From NCBI RefSeq assembly GCF_029625295.1, contig NZ_CP121112.1, forward strand, positions 124,001 through 188,000: 64,000 nucleotides of DNA. Direction: 5' to 3'. This DNA comes from Flavobacterium gyeonganense. Its GTDB lineage: Bacteria; Bacteroidota; Bacteroidia; Flavobacteriales; Flavobacteriaceae. A program made the translations under genes and the position numbers. Below are positions 16,833 to 26,845 of this stretch, in pieces (position 1 is the first letter of the stretch; each line of letters starts with the position of its first letter). The notes beneath the pieces were generated by a model, which searched no databases, had not been told where the DNA came from, and saw only the letters and a list, made by a program, of their open reading frames with translations.

Positions 16833-17214
16833 AATTTCTTCGATATTTTTTTTACCAAAAATACTTTTATTTTTTAAAAAGACTAACAAATACCAAACAG
16901 ATGCTTATTTTATATTAATTAAACATTCAATTTTAACAAATCAACAAAAATAGCTTAGTAGGCTATAATTGTAACTAATCCTGTAAAAACTTTGCCTGTT
17001 GTAAAAGCATATCCTTTATTATATAAGTTTTCTTTATATTTGAGTAAAACAAAAAACACCAAACATCATAAAACATAATCACCATATCCATTGATTATCA
17101 TCGGTGGTTTAATGTAAACAATGAAAGGACTGAAGAAGATACTTCTGGCGTTTTTGAATATGGAAGTTATAAACCAGCAGGTGATGTGAAAACTGGAACT
17201 ATTGAGGAATAAAA
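16833..17214. other. Intergenic region with -7-like promoter and a possible gene relic
   Basis: 382 bases between the divergent DUF418 and AraC-type genes. A TATATTTG at 17035-17042 matches the -7 consensus reading right. From about 17070 to the TAA at 17210-17212 one frame is open and reads like protein (RWFNVNNERTEEDTSG, then VFEYGSYKPAGD), but it has no start codon. It may be the 3' remnant of a lost gene. Family not recognised. Confidence 0.35.
17035..17042 (+). promoter_or_regulatory. Candidate -7 promoter element
   Basis: TATATTTG fits TAnnTTTG and lies 172 bases before the ATG of the HTH-only AraC gene. No -33 TTG at a normal distance was seen. Confidence 0.3.
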
Positions 17215-17601
17215 ATGAATTTTTACCAACAAGAAATACATCGCATCAGCAAAATCTGTTATAAAAACGAAAGTCAGATCAAAACCGTAATACGGACTAA
17301 GAAATTTATTGAAACTAACTTCGAACAAGAACTTAATCTTGATGTTCTTTCCGATGCTCAATTCACATCGAAATTTCATTTATTGCGCTTATTTAAAAAA
17401 TATTATGGCATGACACCGATACAATATTTAATTGACAGAAGAATAGAAAAATCTAAAGAATACCTGCAAAATGGAATGCCAGTAACTGAAACTTGTTTTG
17501 CGATTGGATTTGAAAGTCCTAGTTCTTTTAGTACTTTATTTAAAAATAAAATTGGGATTGCGCCAGTAGAATTTCAAAAAAGAGCAATTTTCGCAAAGTA
17601 G
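17215..17601 (+). CDS. Short AraC family transcriptional regulator (DNA-binding domain only)
   Basis: 128 residues. Residues about 20-124 are the two helix-turn-helix AraC/XylS domain: FIETNFEQELNLDVLSDAQ, then FHLLRLFKKYYGMTPIQYL, and the second HTH with VTETCFAIGFESPSSFSTLFKNKIG split over 85-110. The usual N-terminal effector domain is missing, so it is shorter than most family members. A possible gene relic precedes it. The next gene, a VOC protein 51 bp downstream, is on the same strand and may be its target (inference). It ends KRAIFAK. Confidence 0.88.
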   Translation: MNFYQQEIHRISKICYKNESQIKTVIRTKKFIETNFEQELNLDVLSDAQFTSKFHLLRLFKKYYGMTPIQYLIDRRIEKSKEYLQNGMPVTETCFAIGFESPSSFSTLFKNKIGIAPVEFQKRAIFAK

Positions 17602-17652
17602 ATCGGAATTGATTTTACAAACTTTGCATCAATCAATTTAAAAACATAAAAG

Positions 17653-18048
17653 ATGAGAGTAAAAGTTATCGGGATTCCAGTTCAGGATCAGGAAATTGCA
17701 TTACAATTTTATACGGAAAAACTAGGTTTTATAAAAAAACATGATGTACAATTGAGCGAAACTAATCGATGGTTAACACTAGTTTCGAAAGAAGAACAAT
17801 TTGGAACTGAGATTTTATTAGAACCATCTCCAAATCATTTTGAACCGGCTAAAATCTATCAAAAAGCCCTTTTTGAAGCGGGAATTCCATACACACAATT
17901 CAACGTTGATGATATCGAAAAAGAATACAACAGACTTGTAAATCTTGGTGTAGAATTTAGCATGAAACCAACTGAAATGGGAACAGTTAAAATTGCAGTA
18001 TTAAATGATATTTGCGGAAATAATATTCAGCTTATTGAAATATTGTAA
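17653..18048 (+). CDS. VOC superfamily (glyoxalase/dioxygenase-like) protein
   Basis: 131 residues with the paired beta-alpha-beta-beta-beta layout of the vicinal oxygen chelate fold. IGIPVQDQEIALQFYTEKLGF opens the first module (the phrase spans residues 5-25), and YTQFNVDDIEKEYNRLVNLG plus CGNNIQLIEIL form the second. The QFY-T-E-K-L-G-F segment is typical of glyoxalase-like proteins. Substrate is unknown; related proteins confer resistance or act on methylglyoxal conjugates. It follows the AraC-type gene and precedes a small membrane-protein gene by six bases. Confidence 0.88.
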   Translation: MRVKVIGIPVQDQEIALQFYTEKLGFIKKHDVQLSETNRWLTLVSKEEQFGTEILLEPSPNHFEPAKIYQKALFEAGIPYTQFNVDDIEKEYNRLVNLGVEFSMKPTEMGTVKIAVLNDICGNNIQLIEIL

Positions 18049-18054
18049 AACTCA

Positions 18055-18459
18055 ATGAACCCGATGAAAGAAAGTAATAGAAAATTCATATCTAACCCTA
18101 AAAGCCTATTTCTATTAGACAGCTTTGGTGCTTTGCTAACTACTATTTTGCTCTATTTTTTTCTTAGAAACTTCAACACTTTTTTCGGCTTATCAAAAGA
18201 TATTTTCGAATACCTTTCATTAATTGCTTTGATTTTCTTTATTTTCTCGATCAGCTGCTTCTTTTTAGTAAGACAAAACCTGAAATGGTTTCTAAAAATA
18301 ATCTGTACTGCTAATATTCTTTATTGCTTTCTTACATTAGGAATTATACTTTATTATTACCAAAGTATTTCTGTATTTGGTATTGTTTACTTTTTAGGAG
18401 AAATAGGCGTGATCACCGGAATTGTTTTTCTGGAAATAAAAATGATAAGAGAAAAGTAG
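18055..18459 (+). CDS. Small four-helix membrane protein of unknown function
   Basis: 134 residues with four hydrophobic segments (about 17-40, 50-72, 80-100 and 105-128) and a lysine-rich N-terminus (MNPMKESNRKFISNPKS). I do not recognise the family. It starts six bases after the VOC gene and ends 35 bases before the methyltransferase gene, so all three are probably one transcript. No catalytic motif is visible. The open reading frame with hydrophobic periodicity and operon position support it being real. Confidence 0.7.
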   Translation: MNPMKESNRKFISNPKSLFLLDSFGALLTTILLYFFLRNFNTFFGLSKDIFEYLSLIALIFFIFSISCFFLVRQNLKWFLKIICTANILYCFLTLGIILYYYQSISVFGIVYFLGEIGVITGIVFLEIKMIREK

Positions 18460-18494
18460 CACACTTTTCAAAGGTTACAATTACTCTAATAAAC

Positions 18495-19127
18495 ATGGAT
18501 AAATACAAAGAAACGTTTGAAACCTGGAACAAAATCGCAAAACTCTACGAGGATAAGTTTATGAATCTGAGTATTTATGATGAAACTTATGATTTCTTCT
18601 GCAGCTTTTTAAAAGACAATCAGAAAGTATTTGAAATTGGCTGCGGGCCGGGAAACATTACCAAATATTTGTTATCTAAAAAGCCTGAATTAAAAATTAC
18701 AGGTATTGACATTGCACCAAAAATGATCGACTTAGCGAAGATAAATAATCCTACAGCTGATTTTAAAATAATGGACACCCGAAAACTGAATGAGTTAAAT
18801 GAAAAATTTGACGCCATTATGTCCGGTTTTTGCCTGCCCTATTTATCCCAATCTGATTGTTCGAAACTTATTAATGATTCTGCACAAATTCTTACTGAAA
18901 ATGGAATTTTGTACTTAAGTTTTGTACAAGGCGATGCTTCTAAATCAGGCTTTACTTCCGGAAGTTCCGGAGATCGTACTTATTTTTATTATCACTCTTT
19001 GGAAAATTTAAAAACAAGTCTTCTTGAAAATAATTTTGAAATTATAAAATTGTTCGAAATAAATTATCCCAAAGCTGAAGATGTTGAAATTCACATCATC
19101 ATAATTGCAAAAGACAAAACTTTCTAA
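18495..19127 (+). CDS. Class I SAM-dependent methyltransferase
   Basis: 210 residues from the ATG at 18495 (MDKYKETFETWNKIA). Motif I is VFEIGCGPGNITKYLL near residue 45, followed by the acidic loop ITGIDIAPKMIDLAK and a motif-II-like FDAIMSGFCLPYLS near 110. A Ser/Gly-rich insert (SGFTSGSSGDRTYF) lies near 155-170. It is a methyltransferase type 11/25-like fold acting on an unknown small molecule. An in-frame extension to 18324 overlaps the previous gene and is not believed. Confidence 0.88.
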   Translation: MDKYKETFETWNKIAKLYEDKFMNLSIYDETYDFFCSFLKDNQKVFEIGCGPGNITKYLLSKKPELKITGIDIAPKMIDLAKINNPTADFKIMDTRKLNELNEKFDAIMSGFCLPYLSQSDCSKLINDSAQILTENGILYLSFVQGDASKSGFTSGSSGDRTYFYYHSLENLKTSLLENNFEIIKLFEINYPKAEDVEIHIIIIAKDKTF

Positions 19128-19232
19128 TATTTGAAGTTAAAATCAAAATGATAAAACTTTTCGCTAAAATTGTATAACACATTTTCCTTGTTGCTAAAGT
19201 AATTTTATTTCTGAACTTAAAAACTCAGAATC

Positions 19233-19403
19233 ATGCAAAATAAAATTACAAGATTGTTAATGGTATTGTTTATACTATTTTCATTTACAAGCTGCGAATT
19301 AGTTGGAGACATTTTTAAAGCCGGAATGGGTGTTGGAATCTTTATCGTGATTTTTATAATTGCGATTATTATCTGGATCTTTGCCAAAGTCTTCAAAAGG
19401 TAA
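19233..19403 (+). CDS. 56-residue lipoprotein with one membrane segment
   Basis: An ATG at 19233 opens 56 codons to a TAA at 19401-19403. The protein starts MQNKITRLLMVLFILFSFTSCELVGDIFK: lysine/arginine N-terminus, hydrophobic core and a lipobox ending at Cys21 (split for length: FSFTSC). Residues 31-50 (GMGVGIFIVIFIIAIIIWIF) are strongly hydrophobic, and the end is basic (KVFKR). Small flavobacterial proteins of this kind are often mislabelled phosphatidate cytidylyltransferase (recollection); it is far too short for that enzyme. A strong bidirectional terminator follows. Confidence 0.72.
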   Translation: MQNKITRLLMVLFILFSFTSCELVGDIFKAGMGVGIFIVIFIIAIIIWIFAKVFKR

Positions 19404-19409
19404 AAAATA

Positions 19410-19450
19410 AAAAATCCCAAATTCATTTTTAATTGGAATTTGGGATTTTT
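19410..19450. terminator. Bidirectional terminator
   Basis: A 15-bp A/T-flanked stem (AAATCCCAAATTC paired with GAATTTGGGATTT) with an 11-base loop. A-run on the left and T-run on the right let it act for both the 56-residue lipoprotein gene and the leftward ABC-F gene. Confidence 0.85.
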
Positions 19451-19469
19451 AGTATTTGTTATTTATAGA

Positions 19470-21134
<1,665 letters not shown>

Positions 21135-21182
21135 CTAAGTTACAAAGATGCTAAGGTGCTAAGTTTTTTTGTGTTTTTGAAC

Positions 21183-21350
21183 CATATAAGTTATATAAGT
21201 TCATATAAACTGTATGTTATGTTTTAATCTTGCAAAGTCACAGAGGCGCAAAGCTATTTATAAAGATGTTCCCTAAAATAGAAAAAACTTTGCGTCTTAG
21301 CGAATTTGCGAGAATTATTCAAACAGTAATTACATTATATAACTTATATG
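21183..21350. repeat. Nested palindromic intergenic element
   Basis: Outer arms CATATAAGTTATATAA (21183-21198) and TTATATAACTTATATG (21335-21350) are perfect 16-base inverted repeats. Inside, CTTGCAAAGTCACAGAGGCG... (21229-21253) and CTTTGCGTCTTAGCGAATTT... (21288-21312) form an imperfect inverted repeat. No gene is seen. The CTTTGCGTCTT(AG)CG string recalls a dispersed repeat in many Flavobacterium genomes (recollection). Confidence 0.7.
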
Positions 21351-21360
21351 ATAAAAAACT

Positions 21361-22134
21361 TCAAAGTTTGCTTTCTTTCTCTAGAGCGACTTCCAAACTT
21401 TCAAAATTCGAAACTACTTTTTTGATCAAACCTTCTTTATTGAGGATAAAATGCGTTGGAAAAGCATTCAACTGAAGCGTTTCATTCATGTATTCTTTCA
21501 TGTTTGGAATCACGGAATACGACAATGGTTTTCTTGCTAAAAACGTTTTTAATTGCTCTGGCGTATCTTCGGCAAGGCTTATAAAAACAATATCTTTTCG
21601 GGCTTTGTACTTTGAAGCCAAGGCATTGACCTGCGGAAATTCTTTTATACAGGCTACACAGTGAATGTACCAGCATTTGATTACGATTATTTTTCCTTTC
21701 ATAGATTCGTTTGAAACTACATTTCCGTCTAAATCTTTGAATGAAAAATTTGGAAAAGAGGTTCCTTCCATTTTAAAATTGTGCAAAGCATCAAAAGCCT
21801 GCTGATTGATTGTGGCTTTTATACTGGTATCTGATTTTGGAAGAATTTTGAATAATTTATAATAGAAAACCGAATCAGCTGATTTTAATCGGATTGGGAT
21901 TAAATTTCCGTTTACTAACTGATTTAAAAATGTTTCTTTTGAGATTTCTTTTGAAAGATGATCAAAGGCGGTGAAATCTCTGGAAAGCATGATGTTTTTG
22001 CTTTGATATGCTGACCATTCGGTAAAATTCTTTTGAATTTGGATGGGATTAACCTCAGGATTTCTCAGTTTACTTTGAGCTGAAGAAATAGTAAAGATTA
22101 GAAATGTTACTATAAAGATGATTGGTTTTTGCAT
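21361..22134 (-). CDS. TlpA-like thioredoxin-fold thiol-disulfide oxidoreductase
   Basis: 257 residues from the ATG at 22134 (MQKPIIFIVTFLIFTISSAQ), which begins a good signal peptide; the longer reading is rejected. The N-terminal ~115 residues have no recognised domain. From about residue 122 a redoxin domain follows: FPNFSFKDLDGN, then the active site CWYIHCVACIKEFP with a C-V-A-C pair, and AFPTHFILNKEG containing the cis-proline. It probably acts in the periplasm on disulfides, or as a peroxide-linked reductase. It is on its own transcription unit downstream of a palindromic element. Substrate unknown. Confidence 0.88.
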   Translation of the reverse strand: MQKPIIFIVTFLIFTISSAQSKLRNPEVNPIQIQKNFTEWSAYQSKNIMLSRDFTAFDHLSKEISKETFLNQLVNGNLIPIRLKSADSVFYYKLFKILPKSDTSIKATINQQAFDALHNFKMEGTSFPNFSFKDLDGNVVSNESMKGKIIVIKCWYIHCVACIKEFPQVNALASKYKARKDIVFISLAEDTPEQLKTFLARKPLSYSVIPNMKEYMNETLQLNAFPTHFILNKEGLIKKVVSNFESLEVALEKESKL

Positions 22135-22250
22135 GAAATTTAATCGAATAATTTTAGGCTCAAAAGTACGCAAAATTAATGTTTCCCGCAGATTTTACAG
22201 ATTTTGGAGATAAATTGATTTGGCAAACTTCCTTATAAAACGTAAAGCCC

Positions 22251-22340
22251 TAGCCCTGATCGAGGCGTTATCCTTTTGTGGCGGTCCCGATAACTATCGG
22301 GAGCCACAAAAGATTAAGCGGAGAGCAGGACACGAGCGAT
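22251..22340. repeat. Dispersed hairpin element, copy 1
   Basis: A 10-bp stem CTTTTGTGGC/GCCACAAAAG (22273-22282 with 22303-22312) encloses a second perfect stem CCCGATA/TATCGGG. Shoulders read AGCCCTGATCGAGGCGTTAT on one side and ATTAAGCGGAGAGCAGGA on the other. The same shoulder pattern and stem start recur at 36.0 kb and 49.2 kb. It lies between the TlpA-like and GH20 genes. Confidence 0.7.
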
Positions 22341-22377
22341 AGCGAAGTGACGAAATAAACAGCTCCTAAACTTAAAC

Positions 22378-22409
22378 ATAAAAAAACCTGACAATTACTT
22401 GCCAGGTTT
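22378..22409 (-). terminator. Terminator of the chitin-type operon
   Basis: AAACCTGaCA and TGcCAGGTTT (22384-22393 with 22400-22409) form a stem followed on the minus strand by a run of seven T. It is placed to end the leftward susC-susD-nagB-GH20 transcript. Confidence 0.75.
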
Positions 22410-22558
22410 AGAATGCTCTCCTCTAAGCAAAAACCAAATAACAAATTACCTAAAATCGATACATTGTGGAAATATAAATCAGATTAAAAAATAAATAACC
22501 AAACTCAATTTTAACCTTACCAATTTTTTATTTCCTTAATTTTAAAACATTCAACTTA

Positions 22559-22618
22559 TTAATTGGGATGAATATCTCCACCGGATTTATGCCGGCAGAG
22601 AGATCTGTTACCAATTAA
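22559..22618 (-). other. Structured 60-base three-stem hairpin in the 3' region of the GH20 gene
   Basis: Outer stem TTAATTGG/CCAATTAA (22559-22566 with 22611-22618), middle stem ATCTC/GAGAT and inner stem CCGG/CCGG around a seven-base loop are nested. It lies 38 bases after the GH20 stop codon and before the operon terminator, so it is likely transcribed. Role unknown; strand inferred from the operon. Confidence 0.45.
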
Positions 22619-22655
22619 CACAACTTCACTTAAACTACTTTACTAACTCAAACTT

Positions 22656-24719
22656 TTATATTAACTTTTTAAGACTTGTATAAACTGCCAGCTCAACATC
22701 GGCATGGTCTTTTGTATTACAATCTTCAATTAAACTTTTTAAATCTGCTGATTTTAAAGTTGATTTATTATCTAAAACGCGTAACAATTCCTGTGACGCA
22801 TCGCTCAGCTTTTTAGCTAAAGGCAAAACTGGCTGTACTAATGGTGCATTGGCACTTAAGTCATTTAATTCTTTATCTAAGGCAATCCATTTGCTGAAAA
22901 ATGCAGCAACTTTTGCTTTATTTTCAGGTGTTTTACTTGCCATATACTGCGTTACAGCATTATCAAAAGCCAATGCATCTTTTGCATCCGGCGTGCAGGC
23001 ATCTGCAAAAAGAGTGAACGGTGAATAGGTTTGATATTCTGTTCCGTCTTTGTTTCGTGTATATCCTTTTAGAGGTTCGCAAACATTTGAGAATTCATTA
23101 AGGGATTTTACATTTTGATTGTTTGCAATATTTCTTAAAATCACATCTTTGTTGCGAATGTGTGTCAGCCCTAATTCTTCTAACCGGAATGAAACCGTTT
23201 CAAGGCGTCTGCGCATATCGGCTACATCTGTAATATTTTCGGCTGACCAAAGTCTTTCGGCAATTGCAGCTGTTCTGGGCCAAATTCTGGAATCTATTGT
23301 TTCCGGCGTTGCCAATTCTGTCCACATTGGAGCTTCCCCACCTAAAATTCTAGCTTTTTCTTCTGCTGTCAACTCCACTCCTTTCGGCATTGGGTCATTC
23401 AAATAATGGCTTTCAATTGGGTACATCAAATCGATATAATATCCGTTTGACAAGACTGCTTTGTAACCTTTTTTTACCGCTTCTGCTAAAGACTGGCCTG
23501 GCAGAATACCTTCATTTGGTCCTCTCCACGAATGAACGATTGCTTCTTTTGAAAGATTTTTGGTTAAAATTTCTTCCCAGCCCATCAACTGTTTACGGTG
23601 TTTTTTTAGCATCGGAGCCAGCTGCATGGTGAAATATGTTTGTAATTCGTGATTTGTTGCTAATTTATTTTTCTTTTTAAATTCCTGAATTTTAGGATTG
23701 GCATCCCAGTCTTTCCCTTCATTTTCATCTCCTCCAATGTGAAAATAATCTCCGGGAAACAATGGGCAGACCTCATCAAAGATTTCGCTTAACAATTGGT
23801 ATGTTTGTGGGTTTGTGGGATCTAATGTAGGCGTAAAAATACCTGCATTTCTTTCGACTGTATAGGTTGCAATTGCTGTTCCCTGAATATTTTTTTCTGC
23901 TCCGCCTTTTACCGTAATTGCTTTGCTTCCTATTTCAGGATAAGCAGTCAATATCGCAGTTCCGTGACCCGGAACATCAATTTCCGGAACAATCAAAATA
24001 CCGCGTTCATCAGCATATTTTACGATATTTCTAATTTCTTCCTGTGTATAATACATTCCATCCGAAGCCAGTTCAATTAGTTTTGGATGTTTTTTCATTT
24101 CGATTCTCCAGCCCTGGTCATCCACTAAATGCCAGTGAAAAACATTCATTTTCATAGCTGCCAGTCCGTCAAGATTTCTTTTGATAACATCTACCGGCTG
24201 AAAATGCCTTGCAGCATCAATCATCAAACCTCTCCATGTAAATCGTGGAAAATCTGAAATTTGTGCGTTCGGAAAATAAAATGATTTACTATTATTCTGC
24301 AACAGCTGCAATAACGTTTCAAGGCCATGTAAAGCTCCCAGATCGCTGGTTGCCTCTATTGTAATTTTATTTTGTTTGATGTCTAAATGATAACTTTCAT
24401 CTTCATACAAACCAATTTTTCCGCTTTTAATGCAGTTAATCTGAAGTTCAGCTGTTGGAACTTCGTTTAGTTTTGAAACAAAATCCTGTCCGAAAAAAAG
24501 ACCTGTTCTGCCATCTAAGCGACGTAAAAAACGGGTTACCCCTCCAAAAATTCTCGGATTTGGATTGCCGGTAATATTTACTTTAAAATTTTTACTCAAA
24601 GTAAAACTTCCGTCATTTAAAACAACATTTTGCGGCCAGGGCATAAGATTTAGCTGCTCTTTTTTAATCTGAGCACTAGAAGTTAAACCTGCTAATAGTA
24701 GGACTAGTATGTATTTCAT
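22656..24719 (-). CDS. Beta-N-acetylhexosaminidase, glycoside hydrolase family 20
   Basis: 687 residues with a short signal peptide (MKYILVLLLAGLTSSAQ). Residues about 20-140 are the GH20b-type N-terminal domain. The catalytic barrel runs from about 150 to 500, with RGLMIDAARHFQPVDVIKR, FHWHLVDDQGWRIEMKK and the catalytic Asp-Glu pair in YFHIGGDENEG near residue 330. W-x-G-x-E-E-I-L follows (LMGWEEILTK). A helical C-terminal extension of about 150 residues is unassigned. It removes terminal GlcNAc from chito-oligosaccharides in the periplasm or at the surface. Last gene of the leftward arm of the locus. Confidence 0.95.
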   Translation of the reverse strand: MKYILVLLLAGLTSSAQIKKEQLNLMPWPQNVVLNDGSFTLSKNFKVNITGNPNPRIFGGVTRFLRRLDGRTGLFFGQDFVSKLNEVPTAELQINCIKSGKIGLYEDESYHLDIKQNKITIEATSDLGALHGLETLLQLLQNNSKSFYFPNAQISDFPRFTWRGLMIDAARHFQPVDVIKRNLDGLAAMKMNVFHWHLVDDQGWRIEMKKHPKLIELASDGMYYTQEEIRNIVKYADERGILIVPEIDVPGHGTAILTAYPEIGSKAITVKGGAEKNIQGTAIATYTVERNAGIFTPTLDPTNPQTYQLLSEIFDEVCPLFPGDYFHIGGDENEGKDWDANPKIQEFKKKNKLATNHELQTYFTMQLAPMLKKHRKQLMGWEEILTKNLSKEAIVHSWRGPNEGILPGQSLAEAVKKGYKAVLSNGYYIDLMYPIESHYLNDPMPKGVELTAEEKARILGGEAPMWTELATPETIDSRIWPRTAAIAERLWSAENITDVADMRRRLETVSFRLEELGLTHIRNKDVILRNIANNQNVKSLNEFSNVCEPLKGYTRNKDGTEYQTYSPFTLFADACTPDAKDALAFDNAVTQYMASKTPENKAKVAAFFSKWIALDKELNDLSANAPLVQPVLPLAKKLSDASQELLRVLDNKSTLKSADLKSLIEDCNTKDHADVELAVYTSLKKLI

Positions 24720-24864
24720 TTTATGGCGCTTGAAAAATGGTTATCCTGAGACAACATTAATAAATAGATAAAAAATCCAGAATGATCACTCTATTGATCC
24801 TCACTATCAGTATGAAATCAATCTGAATTTGGTCATTTGATTAAATCAAATCCTAAAAATAATC

Positions 24865-26802
24865 TTAGTAATCAAAACGTTTGAAAGCCTCAATAGCTTC
24901 GTATTCTGCCAAACCTAATTCATCGTATAGAATGGCTGTGTTTTTGTTTCGGTCTTCTGCCCTAACCCAAAACTCTCTTGAATCATTCCCCTGAAACATA
25001 ACCCTGTCTTTTTGAGACTGGTGATATAAAATCGCATGACGCTTCAGTAATACTTCAGATGGAGAAAGCGGAACAGCCATGTCTATTTCGTGAATATCCC
25101 ATTCGTGCCATGCTCCTCTGTACAACCATAACCAACAGTCATCCATATATTTTTGTGGTTTTAATTCTTTCATCGCAGCAAATATTGCATTCAGACAAAC
25201 TTCATGCGTCCCGTGCGGATCAGCAAGATCACCAGCAGCAAATACCTGATGTGGTTTTATTTGAGCAATAACATCTTTTACGATTGCAATATCTTCAGGA
25301 CCTAACGGTTTTTTCTTTACCTGTCCGGTTTCATAAAACGGAAGATCTAAAAAGTGCGTGTTTTCATCTTTTAGTCCGATATATCTTGTTGCAGCATACG
25401 ATTCCCTTCTTCGAATCAGTCCTTTTAATTTTCGAACTTCCAATGAATCTACCTGATCTTCAGATTTGTTGTTCAAAAATTCAATTACGGATTTGAAATT
25501 AATTTTAGCATCGGCATTACCAACAAAATCGTTACATACTTCAGCAAATTTTAATGCTTCGTCATCTGTAACCGCTATATTTCCTGAGGTTTGATATACT
25601 ACGTGTACATCATGCCCCTGTTTAATTAATTTTGAAAAAGTTCCTCCCATAGAAATCACATCATCATCAGGATGCGGACTAAAAAGAATCACTCGTTTTT
25701 TTGCCGGATTGGCTCTTTCAGGACGATGTGAATCATCCGTATTAGGTTTTCCTCCAGGCCATCCTGTAATAGTATGCTGCAATACGTTGAACATGTTAAT
25801 ATTCAAATCGTACGCAGAACCTTCCTGTGCGAGAAGATCAGACATTCCGTTGTTGTTGTAATCACGATCTGTCAATTTTAAAATCGACTGTTTTGTTTTT
25901 TGGCACAACCAAACAATGGCTTTGCTTTTTAATTCCTGTGTCCAGATACATTCACCCACTAACCAAGGTGTTTTGAAACGTGTTAATTCTGAAGCCGCTG
26001 ACTGATCTAAAACGAAGGTTGCATTAGGATGGTTTTGTAAAAATGTGGCCGGAATTTCAGAACTGATATCACCCTGAATGGTCCTCTTGATGATATCGGC
26101 TTTGTTTTGTCCCCATGCCATTAGTACAATTCTCTTCGATCTCATAATGGTCGAAACTCCCATGGTAATTGCTCTTTTCGGAACGTTATCAATACCATTA
26201 AAGTCAGATGAAGCATCTACTCTTGTAATGTGATCCAGTGTAATAATTCTGGTTCCGGAGTTGATGTGTGATCCCGGTTCGTTGAAACCTACGTGACCTG
26301 TACGTCCGATACCTAATAACTGAAAATCAAGACCTCCGGCTTGTTTGATATTCATTTCATAGTCTATACAATATTGATTCAGCTCATCAATTGCAACAGT
26401 ACCGTCGGGAATATTAATATTTTCAGGATTTATGTCAATATGATTAAAAAGATGCTGATGCATGAAATAGTGATAGCTCTGATTATTCTCCTTTGACATT
26501 GGATAATATTCATCCAGATTGAAAGTGATTACATTTCTAAAACTTAATCCTTCTTCTCTATGCATTCTTACCAATTCCTCGTACACTTTTATAGGAGAAG
26601 ACCCTGTTGCCAGACCTAATACACAGGTTTTATTTTTTTCTTGTTTTGATCTGATTAATTGTGCGATTTCCTGTGCTAAAATTACAGAAGCCTCTGCTGA
26701 ACTTTTAAAGATTTCATTGTGAATTTTCTCAAATCTTGTCTCTTCAAATTTCCCTGCACTTTTATAGCTGATATCAGGTTTTATTTCTAAAGCACTTTTC
26801 AT
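24865..26802 (-). CDS. nagB: Glucosamine-6-phosphate deaminase fused to a PIG-L (LmbE-like) deacetylase domain
   Basis: 645 residues, against about 266 for E. coli NagB. Residues about 20-290 are the NagB domain: LGLATGSSPIKVYEELVRMH (61-80), catalytic-base motif VITFNLDEYYPM (Asp97), and LGIGRTGHVGFNEPGS (163-178). In this last motif the Asp141 of E. coli NagB (N-D-G-H) is Thr168 (R-T-G-H). Residues about 365-560 are a PIG-L family domain with SPHPDDDVISMGG and DPHGTHEVC, the metal ligands of de-N-acetylases. No nagA is seen nearby, so the fusion may do both deacetylation of GlcNAc-6-P and deamination (inference). Such fusions are common in Bacteroidota. Confidence 0.92.
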   Translation of the reverse strand: MKSALEIKPDISYKSAGKFEETRFEKIHNEIFKSSAEASVILAQEIAQLIRSKQEKNKTCVLGLATGSSPIKVYEELVRMHREEGLSFRNVITFNLDEYYPMSKENNQSYHYFMHQHLFNHIDINPENINIPDGTVAIDELNQYCIDYEMNIKQAGGLDFQLLGIGRTGHVGFNEPGSHINSGTRIITLDHITRVDASSDFNGIDNVPKRAITMGVSTIMRSKRIVLMAWGQNKADIIKRTIQGDISSEIPATFLQNHPNATFVLDQSAASELTRFKTPWLVGECIWTQELKSKAIVWLCQKTKQSILKLTDRDYNNNGMSDLLAQEGSAYDLNINMFNVLQHTITGWPGGKPNTDDSHRPERANPAKKRVILFSPHPDDDVISMGGTFSKLIKQGHDVHVVYQTSGNIAVTDDEALKFAEVCNDFVGNADAKINFKSVIEFLNNKSEDQVDSLEVRKLKGLIRRRESYAATRYIGLKDENTHFLDLPFYETGQVKKKPLGPEDIAIVKDVIAQIKPHQVFAAGDLADPHGTHEVCLNAIFAAMKELKPQKYMDDCWLWLYRGAWHEWDIHEIDMAVPLSPSEVLLKRHAILYHQSQKDRVMFQGNDSREFWVRAEDRNKNTAILYDELGLAEYEAIEAFKRFDY

Positions 26803-26845
26803 TTTTTTCTTTTTTGGTATTATATAAAGGTAAAGTTTTTAATAT

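Noticed and set aside
18324..18494. In-frame N-terminal extension of the methyltransferase
   Set aside because: It overlaps the upstream membrane-protein gene and does not resemble a methyltransferase start; ATG at 18495 is better.
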